Origin: Campylobacteraceae bacterium
Lineage (GTDB): Bacteria > Campylobacterota > Campylobacteria > Campylobacterales > Sulfurovaceae
Assembly: GCA_027081405.1 (NCBI GenBank)
Contig: JALWKO010000078.1
Location: 1 to 64,000 of the forward strand
Direction of reading: 5' to 3'
Length of the DNA stretch: 64,000 nucleotides
The first letter of the stretch is position 1. Every line of letters begins with the position of its first letter. A model generated the notes under the pieces. It did no database searches. It was not told the origin of the DNA and was given only the letters and a program-made list of their open reading frames with translations. This document shows positions 30,285 to 39,544 of the stretch, piece after piece. A program made the position numbers and the translations under genes.

Positions 30285-31407
30285 AAAACTCTCCTATCTC
30301 ACCCTCCAGGAGTACTGGTGGTTTCTTATCGGATTGCTGGGTGCGCTCTTTGTCTTCATGACCTTCGTCCAGGGGGGGCAGACCCTGCTCTATCGCCTGG
30401 GCAAGAGCGAAGCAGAGCGTGATCTGATCGTCAACGCCCTGGGACGCAAATGGGAGCTGACTTTTACCACCCTGGTGATGTTCGGCGGCGCGCTCTTTGC
30501 CGCGTTCCCGCTCTTTTATGCCGTCAGTTTCGGCGGAGCCTACTACGTTTGGATGGCGATTCTTTTTTGTTTCATCCTCCAGGCGGTGGCCTACGAATAT
30601 CGCAAAAAACCGGGCAATCTCTATGGAGAGCGGACCTATGAAATCTTCCTCTTCATCAACGGTTCGCTGGGGATCATCCTCATCGGTATCGCTCTGGGGA
30701 CCCTCTTTACCGGCGGGCATTTCGTCGTCAACGATAATCACCTCTCCCACTGGACCCGTTCCAGCTACGGCCTGGAGGCGGTGCTCAACCCCTTCAACGT
30801 CGCCTTCGGACTGATGCTTTTTTTCCTCGCCCGAATCCTGGCCGCACTCTATCTCATCGACACCGTCGACGAAGCGGCAATCATCGCTCGAGCCCGCAGC
30901 GTCCTCAAGATCGAGACGATCCTCTTTTTGATCCTCTTTCTCTATGTGGCGGGAAGCATCGTGAGCATGAGCGGATACGGCTACGATCCCCAGACGTTCA
31001 AGGTCGCGATCGTGCCCCACAAATTCATGCACAACCTCGTCGCCATGCCTTTGGTCGCCGCTTCGTTACTGCTGGGGGCGGTGCTTTTGCTCGTCGGCAT
31101 CGGGATGGATCTTTTCACCCGTTACGACAAAGGGATCTGGCCCGCCGGGCTGGGGGTGGTCCTGGTGGTCCTTTCGCTCTTTTCGATCCTGGGGTACAAC
31201 CACACCGTCTTCTACCCCTCTTTGGACGATCCGCAAAGCTCCCTGACGATCCGAAACGCATCGGGTAGCCGCTATACCCTGGTGGCCATGTCCTACGTCT
31301 CACTGATGGTTCCCCTCGTTCTGGGGTACATCATCGCGGTCTGGCGGGCGATGAACCGCCACAAAATGACCCTGCAGGAGGTCGAAAACGACCCACACCA
31401 CTACTAA
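30277..31407 (+). CDS. cydB: Cytochrome bd ubiquinol oxidase subunit II
   Basis: FVQGGQTLLYRLGKSEAERDLIVNALGRKWELTFTTLVMFGGALFAAFP; overlaps cydA end. Confidence 0.93.
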   Translation: MFEKLSYLTLQEYWWFLIGLLGALFVFMTFVQGGQTLLYRLGKSEAERDLIVNALGRKWELTFTTLVMFGGALFAAFPLFYAVSFGGAYYVWMAILFCFILQAVAYEYRKKPGNLYGERTYEIFLFINGSLGIILIGIALGTLFTGGHFVVNDNHLSHWTRSSYGLEAVLNPFNVAFGLMLFFLARILAALYLIDTVDEAAIIARARSVLKIETILFLILFLYVAGSIVSMSGYGYDPQTFKVAIVPHKFMHNLVAMPLVAASLLLGAVLLLVGIGMDLFTRYDKGIWPAGLGVVLVVLSLFSILGYNHTVFYPSLDDPQSSLTIRNASGSRYTLVAMSYVSLMVPLVLGYIIAVWRAMNRHKMTLQEVENDPHHY

Positions 31408-31421
31408 GAAGGAGCATAACA

Positions 31422-31613
31422 ATGGACTATACTGACGCCATCATCTGGTACCTCTCCTGGCCGGTTTTGATCTACGTCGCCTACCGATTCGTCTGGCTCA
31501 ACATCCGGCACCATGCCAGGATGGAAAAGCTGACAGCCCTCGAAGAGCATGTCGGGGATACATGGCAAGAACAGGATCCTCTGTTGCAAGAGAATCCCGA
31601 CGAGGAAAAGTAA
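31422..31613 (+). CDS. Small membrane protein at the end of the cyd operon
   Basis: 63 aa with one TM helix, 14 bp after cydB. Confidence 0.55.
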   Translation: MDYTDAIIWYLSWPVLIYVAYRFVWLNIRHHARMEKLTALEEHVGDTWQEQDPLLQENPDEEK

Positions 31614-31710
31614 CATCCCCATTCAACCATGAAAACTTCAGATTCACTTCCGAATCCGAAGTGACAGGTTTGACGCTCTTTCGATAAACTTTCATTCAAA
31701 AAAAGTTTCC

Positions 31711-32409
31711 ATGGGGTTCTATCTCAAAAAACTGATCGCCTATCTCCTCGATCCCCTCTCCGTCGTTTTCATTCTCCTGTTTCTTGCGCTTTGGTTTCTC
31801 TATAGAAATCGGCGGAAACCGGCTCTTGGCTTCCTGACAGGCTCGATCGTACTGCTCTTTCTCTTTAGCTACAAACCCTTTAGTTATGCCCTGATACACC
31901 CGCTTGAATCCCGATATCCGAAACTGCAAAATCCACCGAAAAATATCCACAATATTATTTTCCTCGGCGGTAACCTGGAGCGCCGGGGATGGGAGCTGCT
32001 GCGGCAGCATCATCTTCTACCCCATGCCCGCATTATCACGACCGGATATAAAGGGGATTCCTTCGAGAGCGAAGCACGGAAAAACAAACGGATCTTCGCC
32101 GAATCGGGTATCGCCTCCCGGCAGATCCTCCCCCTCGATCGGCCCAGAGACACCGCCGAAGAGGCACAAGCGATCAAGACGCTTTTGGGTACCGAACCCT
32201 TCATTCTCGTCACCGCCGCGTTTCATATGCCTCGAGCGATGATGATTTTCCGGCATGAAGGGCTCCGTCCGATACCGGCACCCGCCGATTTGCCCCAAAA
32301 GCGCAAACGGTTCTGGACGATCCCGCCGGGGATCAAATATTTCGATCAGACCCGTAAAGCCCTCCACGAATACCTGGGAATTTTGTGGTTGAAAATCAAG
32401 GGGTATTGA
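31711..32409 (+). CDS. YdcF/ElyC/SanA-like DUF218 membrane protein
   Basis: IIFLGGNLERRGWELLRQ..., RDTAEEAQAIKTLLG, VTAAFHMPRAMMIF. Confidence 0.85.
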   Translation: MGFYLKKLIAYLLDPLSVVFILLFLALWFLYRNRRKPALGFLTGSIVLLFLFSYKPFSYALIHPLESRYPKLQNPPKNIHNIIFLGGNLERRGWELLRQHHLLPHARIITTGYKGDSFESEARKNKRIFAESGIASRQILPLDRPRDTAEEAQAIKTLLGTEPFILVTAAFHMPRAMMIFRHEGLRPIPAPADLPQKRKRFWTIPPGIKYFDQTRKALHEYLGILWLKIKGY

Positions 32410-32427
32410 TACGATCAGGTTGTACGG

Positions 32428-33852
32428 TCACGTACCGACGCAACGATCCCCCATCGCCACGGGATATCCCCGACTTGCGGCGATCCGGCGAGCCCGCTCG
32501 GCCAGTTCCTCTTCCTTCACATCTGTAAGTTGCGGAATCTGCCAGAGCATCGCTTCGTCCCGGATTTCCGAAGATTCCCCATGATCCAGATCCCTCAGAA
32601 TCTCCCGGGCCATGTCGGTGACCGAAGATACTTTGACGATCTCGCAGCGGGCATATCCCGGCAACGGGAAGGCCACCTCCGCCACTCGCAGCGTAGGGTC
32701 CTCCCCCGGAATCTGCTGGGCTCCAAAGAGCGGCGGCCCGCCCACCGTCGCCTCGGAAAAATCGGGGAGAAAACGGGCCAGATGGGCAATAGCCCGCCGG
32801 GTGCGCTCGTTGCGCTCGTGCGGCTTCCACCCTTTGTCGATCTTTTCCAGAAAATGTGCGGGCAATCGAGGCTGGCTCGTTTGCGGAGCGCTTTCGACCA
32901 GGCCGTCGGGGTAGAGGGTGATCTGCTGCGTCATCCCGTGCAGCTGCACGTAGCCCCCCGGATAAGGAGTAAACTGCCCCATCCCCCGAGGAGTCCCCCG
33001 CTCTCCGTGGAAGATCACTTCGGGCCAGAGGCTCTCGCGCTCGGCCCAATGGGAGGTATAGGCGGCCTTGAACTCCACCATCCGCCGTTCCCGAACCCCC
33101 AGCATATCGTCGATCTCCCCGGTGCGGAAACCCGTGGCGTTGATGAGGTAGTCGCACTCGATCGCTCCGTCGAACGCCCCTTCACACTCCACCCTGAAGC
33201 CTGTGCCTCTACGGCTCACATCGACCACCTGCGTCTCCCGCAAAATCCTCACGTTGGAGATCGCCTCCAGCGCCAGCCCCGCCCCGGCGGCGAGACGGAA
33301 GAGGTTGATCCCGTACTCCTGCACCAGGATCAGCGGATACTGCACCCGATCCAAATCCAGGTGACGCGCCAGGGGGATCATCCATTCCCGGGCGTCTCGG
33401 GGCCTCTCCACCGCTTCCCGCTGCGCCAGGCTTTCGATCTCTTCGCGCTCAAAAAGGCGAAAATACTCCGCGGGCTCCCCCAGCACCATCCGGCCGGGAT
33501 CCTCGGCCACCATACGGGCATAAGCCTCCCGCAACAGCTCCAGTCGCCTCAGAAGCTCCATAGGTTTCCCGGAGTCCTCCGTCGGCACGGCGATCACCGT
33601 CGGACGGCGGTCGATGGCGAAGGGGTAAAGCCGGGCAAAATCGATCGACTGACGCAGCAGGCTTAGACACTGAGCATCGTCGATCTCCCGGTAGAGATTT
33701 CCCCCGGCGTGTAGATGACAAAATGGGGGTCCCGCTACCAGGGTGGGCTGCCGCTCGATCAGCGTCAATTCCTTGCCCAGCTTTCCCAGCAGCAGTGCCG
33801 CGCTCACCCCGGCAACCCCGCCGCCGACGATGACGATCCGATCTCTGCTCAT
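32428..33852 (-). CDS. FAD-dependent oxidoreductase
   Basis: RIVIVGGGVAGVSAALLLGKLGKELTLIER; start overlaps gph stop. Confidence 0.8.
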   Translation of the reverse strand: MSRDRIVIVGGGVAGVSAALLLGKLGKELTLIERQPTLVAGPPFCHLHAGGNLYREIDDAQCLSLLRQSIDFARLYPFAIDRRPTVIAVPTEDSGKPMELLRRLELLREAYARMVAEDPGRMVLGEPAEYFRLFEREEIESLAQREAVERPRDAREWMIPLARHLDLDRVQYPLILVQEYGINLFRLAAGAGLALEAISNVRILRETQVVDVSRRGTGFRVECEGAFDGAIECDYLINATGFRTGEIDDMLGVRERRMVEFKAAYTSHWAERESLWPEVIFHGERGTPRGMGQFTPYPGGYVQLHGMTQQITLYPDGLVESAPQTSQPRLPAHFLEKIDKGWKPHERNERTRRAIAHLARFLPDFSEATVGGPPLFGAQQIPGEDPTLRVAEVAFPLPGYARCEIVKVSSVTDMAREILRDLDHGESSEIRDEAMLWQIPQLTDVKEEELAERARRIAASRGYPVAMGDRCVGT

Positions 33853-34547
33853 CGGTCCCGATCCCCCTCGTCGCCCCCGAAAAAGAGCAAAATTTCTCCG
33901 AAACGCTCCACCACCGCATCGGCCCCCAGCTCCCGCACCGATCGGCCCGCGTCGTAGCCGTAGGCCACGGCGATGACGGGGATCCCCGCCGCCCGAGCCG
34001 CCAGGATGTCGTTGGACGAATCGCCGATCATCACCGCCTGCTCGGGTCGGCATCCCGACGCTTCGCAACAGTGTAGCAACGGCAGGGGATCGGGCTTTTT
34101 GCGGGGCAGATCCTCCCCTCCCACCACCTGCTCGAAAAACGCATCGATCCCCAGGTTTTCGAGGATCGGAGCGACGAACTGGGAGGGTTTGTTGGTGACG
34201 ATCGCCATCCGGTACCCCCGCTCCCTGAACTTCACAAGCGTCTCTTCGACCCCGGGATAAAGCCCCGTCGCATCGTTGAGCACCGCCGCGTAACGCTCCA
34301 GAAAAAGCTCCAGCGCCCGTGTAAAAAGCTCTTTTTCGGGCTCCCGGTCGATCTCCCGTTTGCCCAGCAATCCCCGCTTCAGCAGCATCGCCGCGCCGTT
34401 GCCGATCCAGGTGCGAACCATCGCCTCGTCGTAGGTGGGCAGATCCAGTTCCCGCAAGGTGGCGTTGAGGGCTTTGGTCAGGTCGGGTACGCTGTCGATC
34501 AGGGTACCGTCCAGATCGAAAAGGAGCAGTTCTTTATCGCGAAACAT
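33849..34547 (-). CDS. gph: Phosphoglycolate phosphatase (HAD family)
   Basis: LLFDLDGTLIDSVPDL, IVTNKPSQF, MIGDSSNDILAA. Confidence 0.88.
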   Translation of the reverse strand: MFRDKELLLFDLDGTLIDSVPDLTKALNATLRELDLPTYDEAMVRTWIGNGAAMLLKRGLLGKREIDREPEKELFTRALELFLERYAAVLNDATGLYPGVEETLVKFRERGYRMAIVTNKPSQFVAPILENLGIDAFFEQVVGGEDLPRKKPDPLPLLHCCEASGCRPEQAVMIGDSSNDILAARAAGIPVIAVAYGYDAGRSVRELGADAVVERFGEILLFFGGDEGDRDR

Positions 34548-34680
34548 CGAAAAATCCTGAGAATTTTTGGCAGATATATAGCGAAAATGGTTCCCCGCAT
34601 CAAGCATACCGGACGAGACTCCACGAACGGTACATACCGATTCCGCTATAATCTCTTATCTCAAACGATAAGGAAAACCG

Positions 34681-35076
34681 ATGAAGCGAGCCGTTTTCGT
34701 GCTTCTGGGGCTCCTGTTCTTCGGCGGATTCGCCGCCGCGGCCGGATGGCTGCATGACTACGACGAAGGATTGGAAAAAGCCCAAAAAGAGCACAAACTC
34801 GTTTTGATGATGTACGTCAAAAAGACCTGACCGGTCTGCAATCGGATGGAACAGGCTGTTCTACCACAAAAAGAGGTTGCGGACTTCCTGGCGAAGCACT
34901 TCGTCACGGTCGTTCTGGACATCGACGACGACATGCTCCCCGAGGGATACGGCTATTTCGCCGTACCGACCTTCTATGTCGTCGACGCCAACGGCACCAA
35001 ACTCGATCGGGCCGTCGGAGGCGCCGACGCTCCCACGTTTCTCCGTTTTCTCAAGCGCTTCGTCCCGGGGTCCTGA
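34681..35076 (+). CDS. Candidate selenoprotein: exported thioredoxin-fold protein with in-frame TGA (34828-34830) in a U-P-V-C motif
   Basis: MKRAVFVLLGLLFFGGFAAAAGWLHDYDEGLEKAQKEHKLVLMMYVKKT-[TGA]-PVCNRMEQAVLPQKEVADFLAKHFVTVVLDIDDDMLPEGYGYFAVPTFYVVDANG...; the homologous fold continues in the same frame after TGA. Confidence 0.75.
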
Positions 35077-35315
35077 CGATCCCCGGGGCCGCGTCACTCA
35101 ATCTCCCATTCTCCCAATTTCCTATGACGTGTCCACCGTCAACCTGGTACACAGCCATTGACAAAAAAACCATCTTCCAGGGATTCCGGGAATGATCGGA
35201 TGGAGTAGTCGTCCTACGTTCATAATTCTTTATGAAACTTTTGTCCTTAACATTTATTTAAGCTTTTGAGTTCTATCATAGATTTGGGTTAGAAACATTA
35301 CCAAAGGAGGGAAAA

Positions 35316-35837
35316 ATGGCTTCCGATCGTTTCGTACTCGCTGTATTGGAAAACACGGAAAAAGACAAGCTCACGCCGCTGGTTCAGGCGCTCATCGACA
35401 GCGGTGTATCCAAAGAAAACGTATCGGTTCTAAGCAGAATCGAAGAGGAAGAAAAAATCGAAGATGCCGAAATCAAGGCAGCCGAACGGAAAATCCTCAA
35501 CTGGAGTGAATGGGGAGCTCTGTCCGGCGGTCTTCTGGGGCTGTTGATCGGAGCGGTCGTATTCACCGCTCCGATCGCCGGTACGGTCGCGGCGGCAGGG
35601 GCCTCGCTGACCGGAGCGATCAACGGCCTCATCGGCGGTGCCGTGGTAGGAGGTGCCCTGTTTGGAGTCGCCGACGGCCTTATCGAATGGGGAGTGGGAG
35701 CCGAAGACGCCAAGCGGCTCGAAAAGCTTCTCGAAGAGGGGAAAATCCTGCTTATGGTCAAAACCGACGAGGAAAAGGCCGCCCAAATCGAAGAGACACT
35801 CCGTTCCAACGGTGCCCAATCGACCGAAATCCTCTAA
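35316..35837 (+). CDS. Glycine-zipper membrane protein, general-stress-like
   Basis: GALSGGLLGLLIGAVV...GLIGGAVVGGALFG; ORF with upstream aaggagg ribosome binding site. Confidence 0.6.
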   Translation: MASDRFVLAVLENTEKDKLTPLVQALIDSGVSKENVSVLSRIEEEEKIEDAEIKAAERKILNWSEWGALSGGLLGLLIGAVVFTAPIAGTVAAAGASLTGAINGLIGGAVVGGALFGVADGLIEWGVGAEDAKRLEKLLEEGKILLMVKTDEEKAAQIEETLRSNGAQSTEIL

Positions 35838-35875
35838 AACACCCTCCGGAAGCTATCTTTCCGGAGGGTGTTTCT
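35837..35875. terminator. Bidirectional rho-independent-like terminator
   Basis: AAAACACCCTCCGGAA gctatct TTCCGGAGGGTGTTT. Confidence 0.8.
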
Positions 35876-36005
35876 CCTCGTCGGCAAGGTCTTTTCGCCG
35901 CCCTTCGTCGTCGAATTTGCGCTGAAAATTCCCCCGAACGATGGCGAACGTAATCCATGCAAAGACCACCATCGCCACGATATACAAAATGTCACCGAAT
36001 TTCAT
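35853..36005 (-). CDS. Small single-TM protein, 50 aa
   Basis: MKFGDILYIVAMVVFAWITFAIVRGNFQRKFDDEGRRKDLADEEKHPPER*; not in ORF track. Confidence 0.5.
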   Translation of the reverse strand: MKFGDILYIVAMVVFAWITFAIVRGNFQRKFDDEGRRKDLADEEKHPPER

Positions 36006-36032
36006 CAACACCCCCTAAACATAAAAAACACC

Positions 36033-36074
36033 ATCCATAATCCTTCATCCAAAATCCAAAATCCTCAATCCTCC
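36033..36074. repeat. Heptad element E: ATCCAAA-type x6
   Basis: ATCCATA ATCCTTC ATCCAAA ATCCAAA ATCCTCA ATCCTCC; overlaps 3' end of trmL. Confidence 0.88.
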
Positions 36075-36518
36075 ACATTGCCGCACCCCCTCATAGGCCA
36101 CGATCCCCACGGCGACGGAGAGATTGAGGCTCCGCCCTTTCGGGCCCATGGGGATCGTCACGCACCGCTCGGGGTGATCGTGGATCAGCGTTTCAGGAAG
36201 CCCCGCCGTCTCCGAACCAAAAAGCAGCCAGTCTCCGGGCCGATACTCCGCTTCCCAGTAGGGTCGGGTCGTTTTGGTCGTCGCCAGATGGAAACGCCCG
36301 TCGACCGGATGGGCCCGCAAAAACGCCTCCAGCGACTCCCAGACCCTCAGATCCAGCTCTTTCCAGTAGTCCAGTCCCGCCCGGCGCACCGCCTTTTGGC
36401 CGATGTCGAACCCCAGGGGCTCGATCAGATGCAGCCGTGCCCCCAGATTGACGCAGAGCCGCCCGATATTGCCGGTATTGGGCGGAATCTGGGGAGAGAC
36501 AAGGACGATGTTGAACAT
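36045..36518 (-). CDS. trmL: tRNA (cytidine(34)-2'-O)-methyltransferase (SPOUT)
   Basis: IVLVSPQIPPNTGNIGRLCVNLGARLHLIEPLGF, FGSETAGLP. Confidence 0.9.
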   Translation of the reverse strand: MFNIVLVSPQIPPNTGNIGRLCVNLGARLHLIEPLGFDIGQKAVRRAGLDYWKELDLRVWESLEAFLRAHPVDGRFHLATTKTTRPYWEAEYRPGDWLLFGSETAGLPETLIHDHPERCVTIPMGPKGRSLNLSVAVGIVAYEGVRQCGGLRILDFG

Positions 36519-36535
36519 GGGCTAACGCAGACGGT

Positions 36536-36868
36536 TCAAGTTTTCGACAATGAAATTAAGGTGTCGATTCTCATCGAGAGCCGCGTACCGATCACGTTCC
36601 ACACCTCTTCCTCGTCGACACCGAAATATTCATGGATCAAAACGTTGCGAAAATCGACGATGGGCCGATGCTCTTTGGTGAAATGACCGCTATCGATCAG
36701 GTTCTTCATCCCTTCACCGATAATTTCGAACTCCCGAATTACGCTATCCCATGCAACAAAGTCGTATTTCAACTCCTGCGCATCTCGGAAAGCCGAAGCC
36801 ACATGATCGATCTTGAGCACCGCAACGAAAATATCGAAAAGGAAAAGTTCCGGCAGGCGTTTAGACAT
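36536..36868 (-). CDS. HepT-like ribonuclease toxin (DUF86)
   Basis: FRNVLIHEYFGV matches the RX4HXY motif; paired with MntA-like gene. Confidence 0.85.
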   Translation of the reverse strand: MSKRLPELFLFDIFVAVLKIDHVASAFRDAQELKYDFVAWDSVIREFEIIGEGMKNLIDSGHFTKEHRPIVDFRNVLIHEYFGVDEEEVWNVIGTRLSMRIDTLISLSKT

Positions 36869-37151
36869 AAATCAGATCGTTCTCGATGCGCTTGCGTATC
36901 ACCGGGCGGATCGAGTCGAAATATCCCAGATCCACCTTTTTTCCCAATTGCCGTTCCAAAAAATATTTCGCTTCCGCCCTTTTGAAATAATCTTTGCTTC
37001 GGCTCCGTAGAATCACCAGATCGATATCACTCCCATCCGTCCCGTCGTCGCGTGCCGTACTACCAAAAAGTGCGATCGCTTCGATCCCATAGCGACGGGA
37101 AAGCGCTTCTTTGTTCTTGCGCAGGATATGAAGAACGGTTTCTCGTTTCAT
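36861..37151 (-). CDS. MntA-like nucleotidyltransferase antitoxin
   Basis: IALFGSTARDDGTDGSDIDLVIL (GSX10DXD). Confidence 0.87.
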   Translation of the reverse strand: MKRETVLHILRKNKEALSRRYGIEAIALFGSTARDDGTDGSDIDLVILRSRSKDYFKRAEAKYFLERQLGKKVDLGYFDSIRPVIRKRIENDLIYV

Positions 37152-37199
37152 AGGATCATTGTAACAAATCTCTCAAAGCGGTTCCTGCCATCGCAACTT

Positions 37200-37529
37200 T
37201 CAAACCGGAATATGAATAATCTTCCCCGTTTCACAATCCTCTATTACATCGAGAATCAGAGCTTTGAGCGGGAGCAGATCGTGAAATCGATTGGAGGGAG
37301 AACGCAAAACAACAGTCCCAAACGGTTGACGATTTAGCGCGTGTTGATACTCCATATTGCCGTCGATAGTAATAAAACAGTCTATTTCCCGTTTGGCCAA
37401 TTCTTCCAGGAGATCGTAATCACTATAACCGGACAGTCCAAGCTGGGGAACGGTATAAGCTTCATAATTTTCAGGAAAAACAGTCCGAAGCTTTTTGGGT
37501 AGACATTCGTCGATAATAATGCGCTTCAT
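37200..37529 (-). CDS. DUF5615 PIN-like putative toxin
   Basis: IIIDECLPKKL...SDYDLLEELAKREIDCFITIDGNMEYQ. Confidence 0.8.
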   Translation of the reverse strand: MKRIIIDECLPKKLRTVFPENYEAYTVPQLGLSGYSDYDLLEELAKREIDCFITIDGNMEYQHALNRQPFGTVVLRSPSNRFHDLLPLKALILDVIEDCETGKIIHIPV

Positions 37530-37531
37530 TA

Positions 37532-37741
37532 TCAGGCGGCGGATTCACTTTCGACGATCGTTTCCGCTTTTTGAAGGACTTCACGCACCTGTTCAAAACT
37601 GACGGTGGGAAAATCTTCCAGAAAATCTTTGACACTCTCTCCGGCCTTGAGGTAATCAAAAAGATTGCGCACCGGAACCCGTGTCCCTTTGAAAACCATC
37701 ACGCCACCCATCTTTTTTTCATTGACTTCAACGGCATTCAT
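37532..37741 (-). CDS. DUF433 antitoxin-like protein
   Basis: GGVMVFKGTRVPVRNLFDYLKAGESVKDFLEDFPTVS. Confidence 0.85.
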   Translation of the reverse strand: MNAVEVNEKKMGGVMVFKGTRVPVRNLFDYLKAGESVKDFLEDFPTVSFEQVREVLQKAETIVESESAA

Positions 37742-37775
37742 TCGGCACTCCTTTGTCAACGATTATAACTTATTC

Positions 37776-38612
37776 TCAAAAGACAATGGTCTTGTTGCCG
37801 TGGATGAAGACCCGGTCGTTGAGGACCAGATTGAGCGCCCGGGCGAGGACCACTTTTTCCACGTCCCGGCCGGCGCGCTGCATATCCCGCCAGTCGAAGC
37901 GGTGGTTGACCGGGATCACATCCTGGGCGATGATGGGCCCCTCGTCCAGATCGTCGGTGACGAAATGGGCCGTCGCGCCGATGATCTTGACCCCCCGTTC
38001 GTAGGCCTGCTTGTAGGGGTTGGCCCCGATGAAGGCGGGGAGGAAGGAGTGGTGGATATTGAGGATCTTCCCCGGATAGCGCGCGACGAATTCGGGAGTG
38101 AGGATCCGCATGTATTTGGCCAGCACGATATAGTCCAGGTCGTAGCGTCCCAGAATCTCCAGGGTCTTCGCTTCGTGTTCGGCCCGGCTGAGACCGTCGG
38201 CGGGAACGTGAAAAAACGGCACATCAAAGCGTTCCACCAGATCCCGCAATACGTCACGGTTGGCGATCACCGCTTCGATCTCGGCATCGAGCTCCCCGTC
38301 GGCATGGCGGATGAGGATGTCGCCGAGCGCATGGGACTCTTTGGTAGCCATCAGGACGATCCGCTTGCGGCGGGGGGTGATCACCCGGATGTGGGCCCCC
38401 TGCGGCATCTCTTTCTCTAGCGCCCGGCGAAGCACCTCTTCGTCGAACGATCCGGTCACCACCGAACGCATAAAAAACTTCCCCGTCTCTTTGTCGACGA
38501 ACTCCCGGTTGCTGTCGACGTTGAGCCCCGTTTCGAAAAAGACTTTGGAGATCCGGTAGACGAGCCCCCGCTCGTCGTTGCAGTCGATCAGTACCCGTGC
38601 CCGCTCGGCCAT
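37776..38612 (-). CDS. purU: Formyltetrahydrofolate deformylase
   Basis: VLIDCNDERGLVYRIS, ILNIHHSFLPAFIGANPYKQAYERGVKIIGATAHFV. Confidence 0.93.
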   Translation of the reverse strand: MAERARVLIDCNDERGLVYRISKVFFETGLNVDSNREFVDKETGKFFMRSVVTGSFDEEVLRRALEKEMPQGAHIRVITPRRKRIVLMATKESHALGDILIRHADGELDAEIEAVIANRDVLRDLVERFDVPFFHVPADGLSRAEHEAKTLEILGRYDLDYIVLAKYMRILTPEFVARYPGKILNIHHSFLPAFIGANPYKQAYERGVKIIGATAHFVTDDLDEGPIIAQDVIPVNHRFDWRDMQRAGRDVEKVVLARALNLVLNDRVFIHGNKTIVF

Positions 38613-38673
38613 CCGCGGCTCCTCGTTTTTGGCGAAATTATATCCAAACGCTATACTGTCGATAAAAAACGCC

Positions 38674-39471
38674 ATGCCTCTCTACGACCCCGACAAACGC
38701 CCCCACAAGCGGGTCGTCCCCACGCAGGACGGCTCGACGACGCTCTATTCGGCCGAATTCGACGAATGCTACCACTCCACCCGGGACGGGGCGCTCAACG
38801 AATCGCTACGCAAACACGTCGAACCGGCTTTCGCTCTCCAAAACGGGGCCACCCGACTGACGATCCTGGACGTCTGCTTCGGCCTGGGATACAACACCCT
38901 CGCCACCCTCTGGTACCGGATGCGTCTCCCCCGACCGCCCGAAGTACGGATCCTCTCCCCCGAACTGGACCGGGAGCTGGTCGCTTCCCTCGAAGGCTTC
39001 GACTACCCCGAAGCCTTCGCCCCGTTGCGGCCGGTCATCGCCCAAATCGCCCGCACCGGCCGTTACGAGGGGGACGGGATCCAAATCGACGTCCTTTTCG
39101 GCGATGCCCGCGAAATCCTGGAGACGATCGACACTTCCGTCGACATCGTCTATCAGGACCCCTTCAGTCCCAAAAAGAATCCCCTCCTGTGGACCCGGGA
39201 GTATTTCGCCCAGATCCGCCGGATCGCCTCGGAGCGGATGATCCTCACCACCTATTCCAGCGCCACGCCGGTGCGGATGGGGATGTATGAGAACGGTTTC
39301 TTGCTCTACGAACCCCCGAGCGCCGGGGTGCGCCCCGGGACGATCGCTGCGCTGCGCCCCCTCGATCTGCCCCCCATCGACATGGAGCTCAAAAAACGGC
39401 GCAATCCCGCCGCGGCCAGCCTCGAAGACGCCCGGTTTTTCCAGGGGGATACCGGAACCGAACCCCGCTAA
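38674..39471 (+). CDS. MnmC-like (DUF752) SAM-dependent methyltransferase
   Basis: DVCFGLGYNTLATLW, DIVYQDPFSPKKNPLLWT. Confidence 0.8.
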   Translation: MPLYDPDKRPHKRVVPTQDGSTTLYSAEFDECYHSTRDGALNESLRKHVEPAFALQNGATRLTILDVCFGLGYNTLATLWYRMRLPRPPEVRILSPELDRELVASLEGFDYPEAFAPLRPVIAQIARTGRYEGDGIQIDVLFGDAREILETIDTSVDIVYQDPFSPKKNPLLWTREYFAQIRRIASERMILTTYSSATPVRMGMYENGFLLYEPPSAGVRPGTIAALRPLDLPPIDMELKKRRNPAAASLEDARFFQGDTGTEPR

Positions 39472-39544
39472 CCGCCCCTTAACCCCCTTTTGGATAGACT
39501 ATCGCCGATTATCATACGATTTCCATCAGTATCCGGAGTTTTTC

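Noticed and set aside
34846-35076. Independent 76-aa ORF MEQAVLPQKEV...
   Set aside because: It is the second half of the thioredoxin-fold protein that starts at 34681 and reads through TGA.
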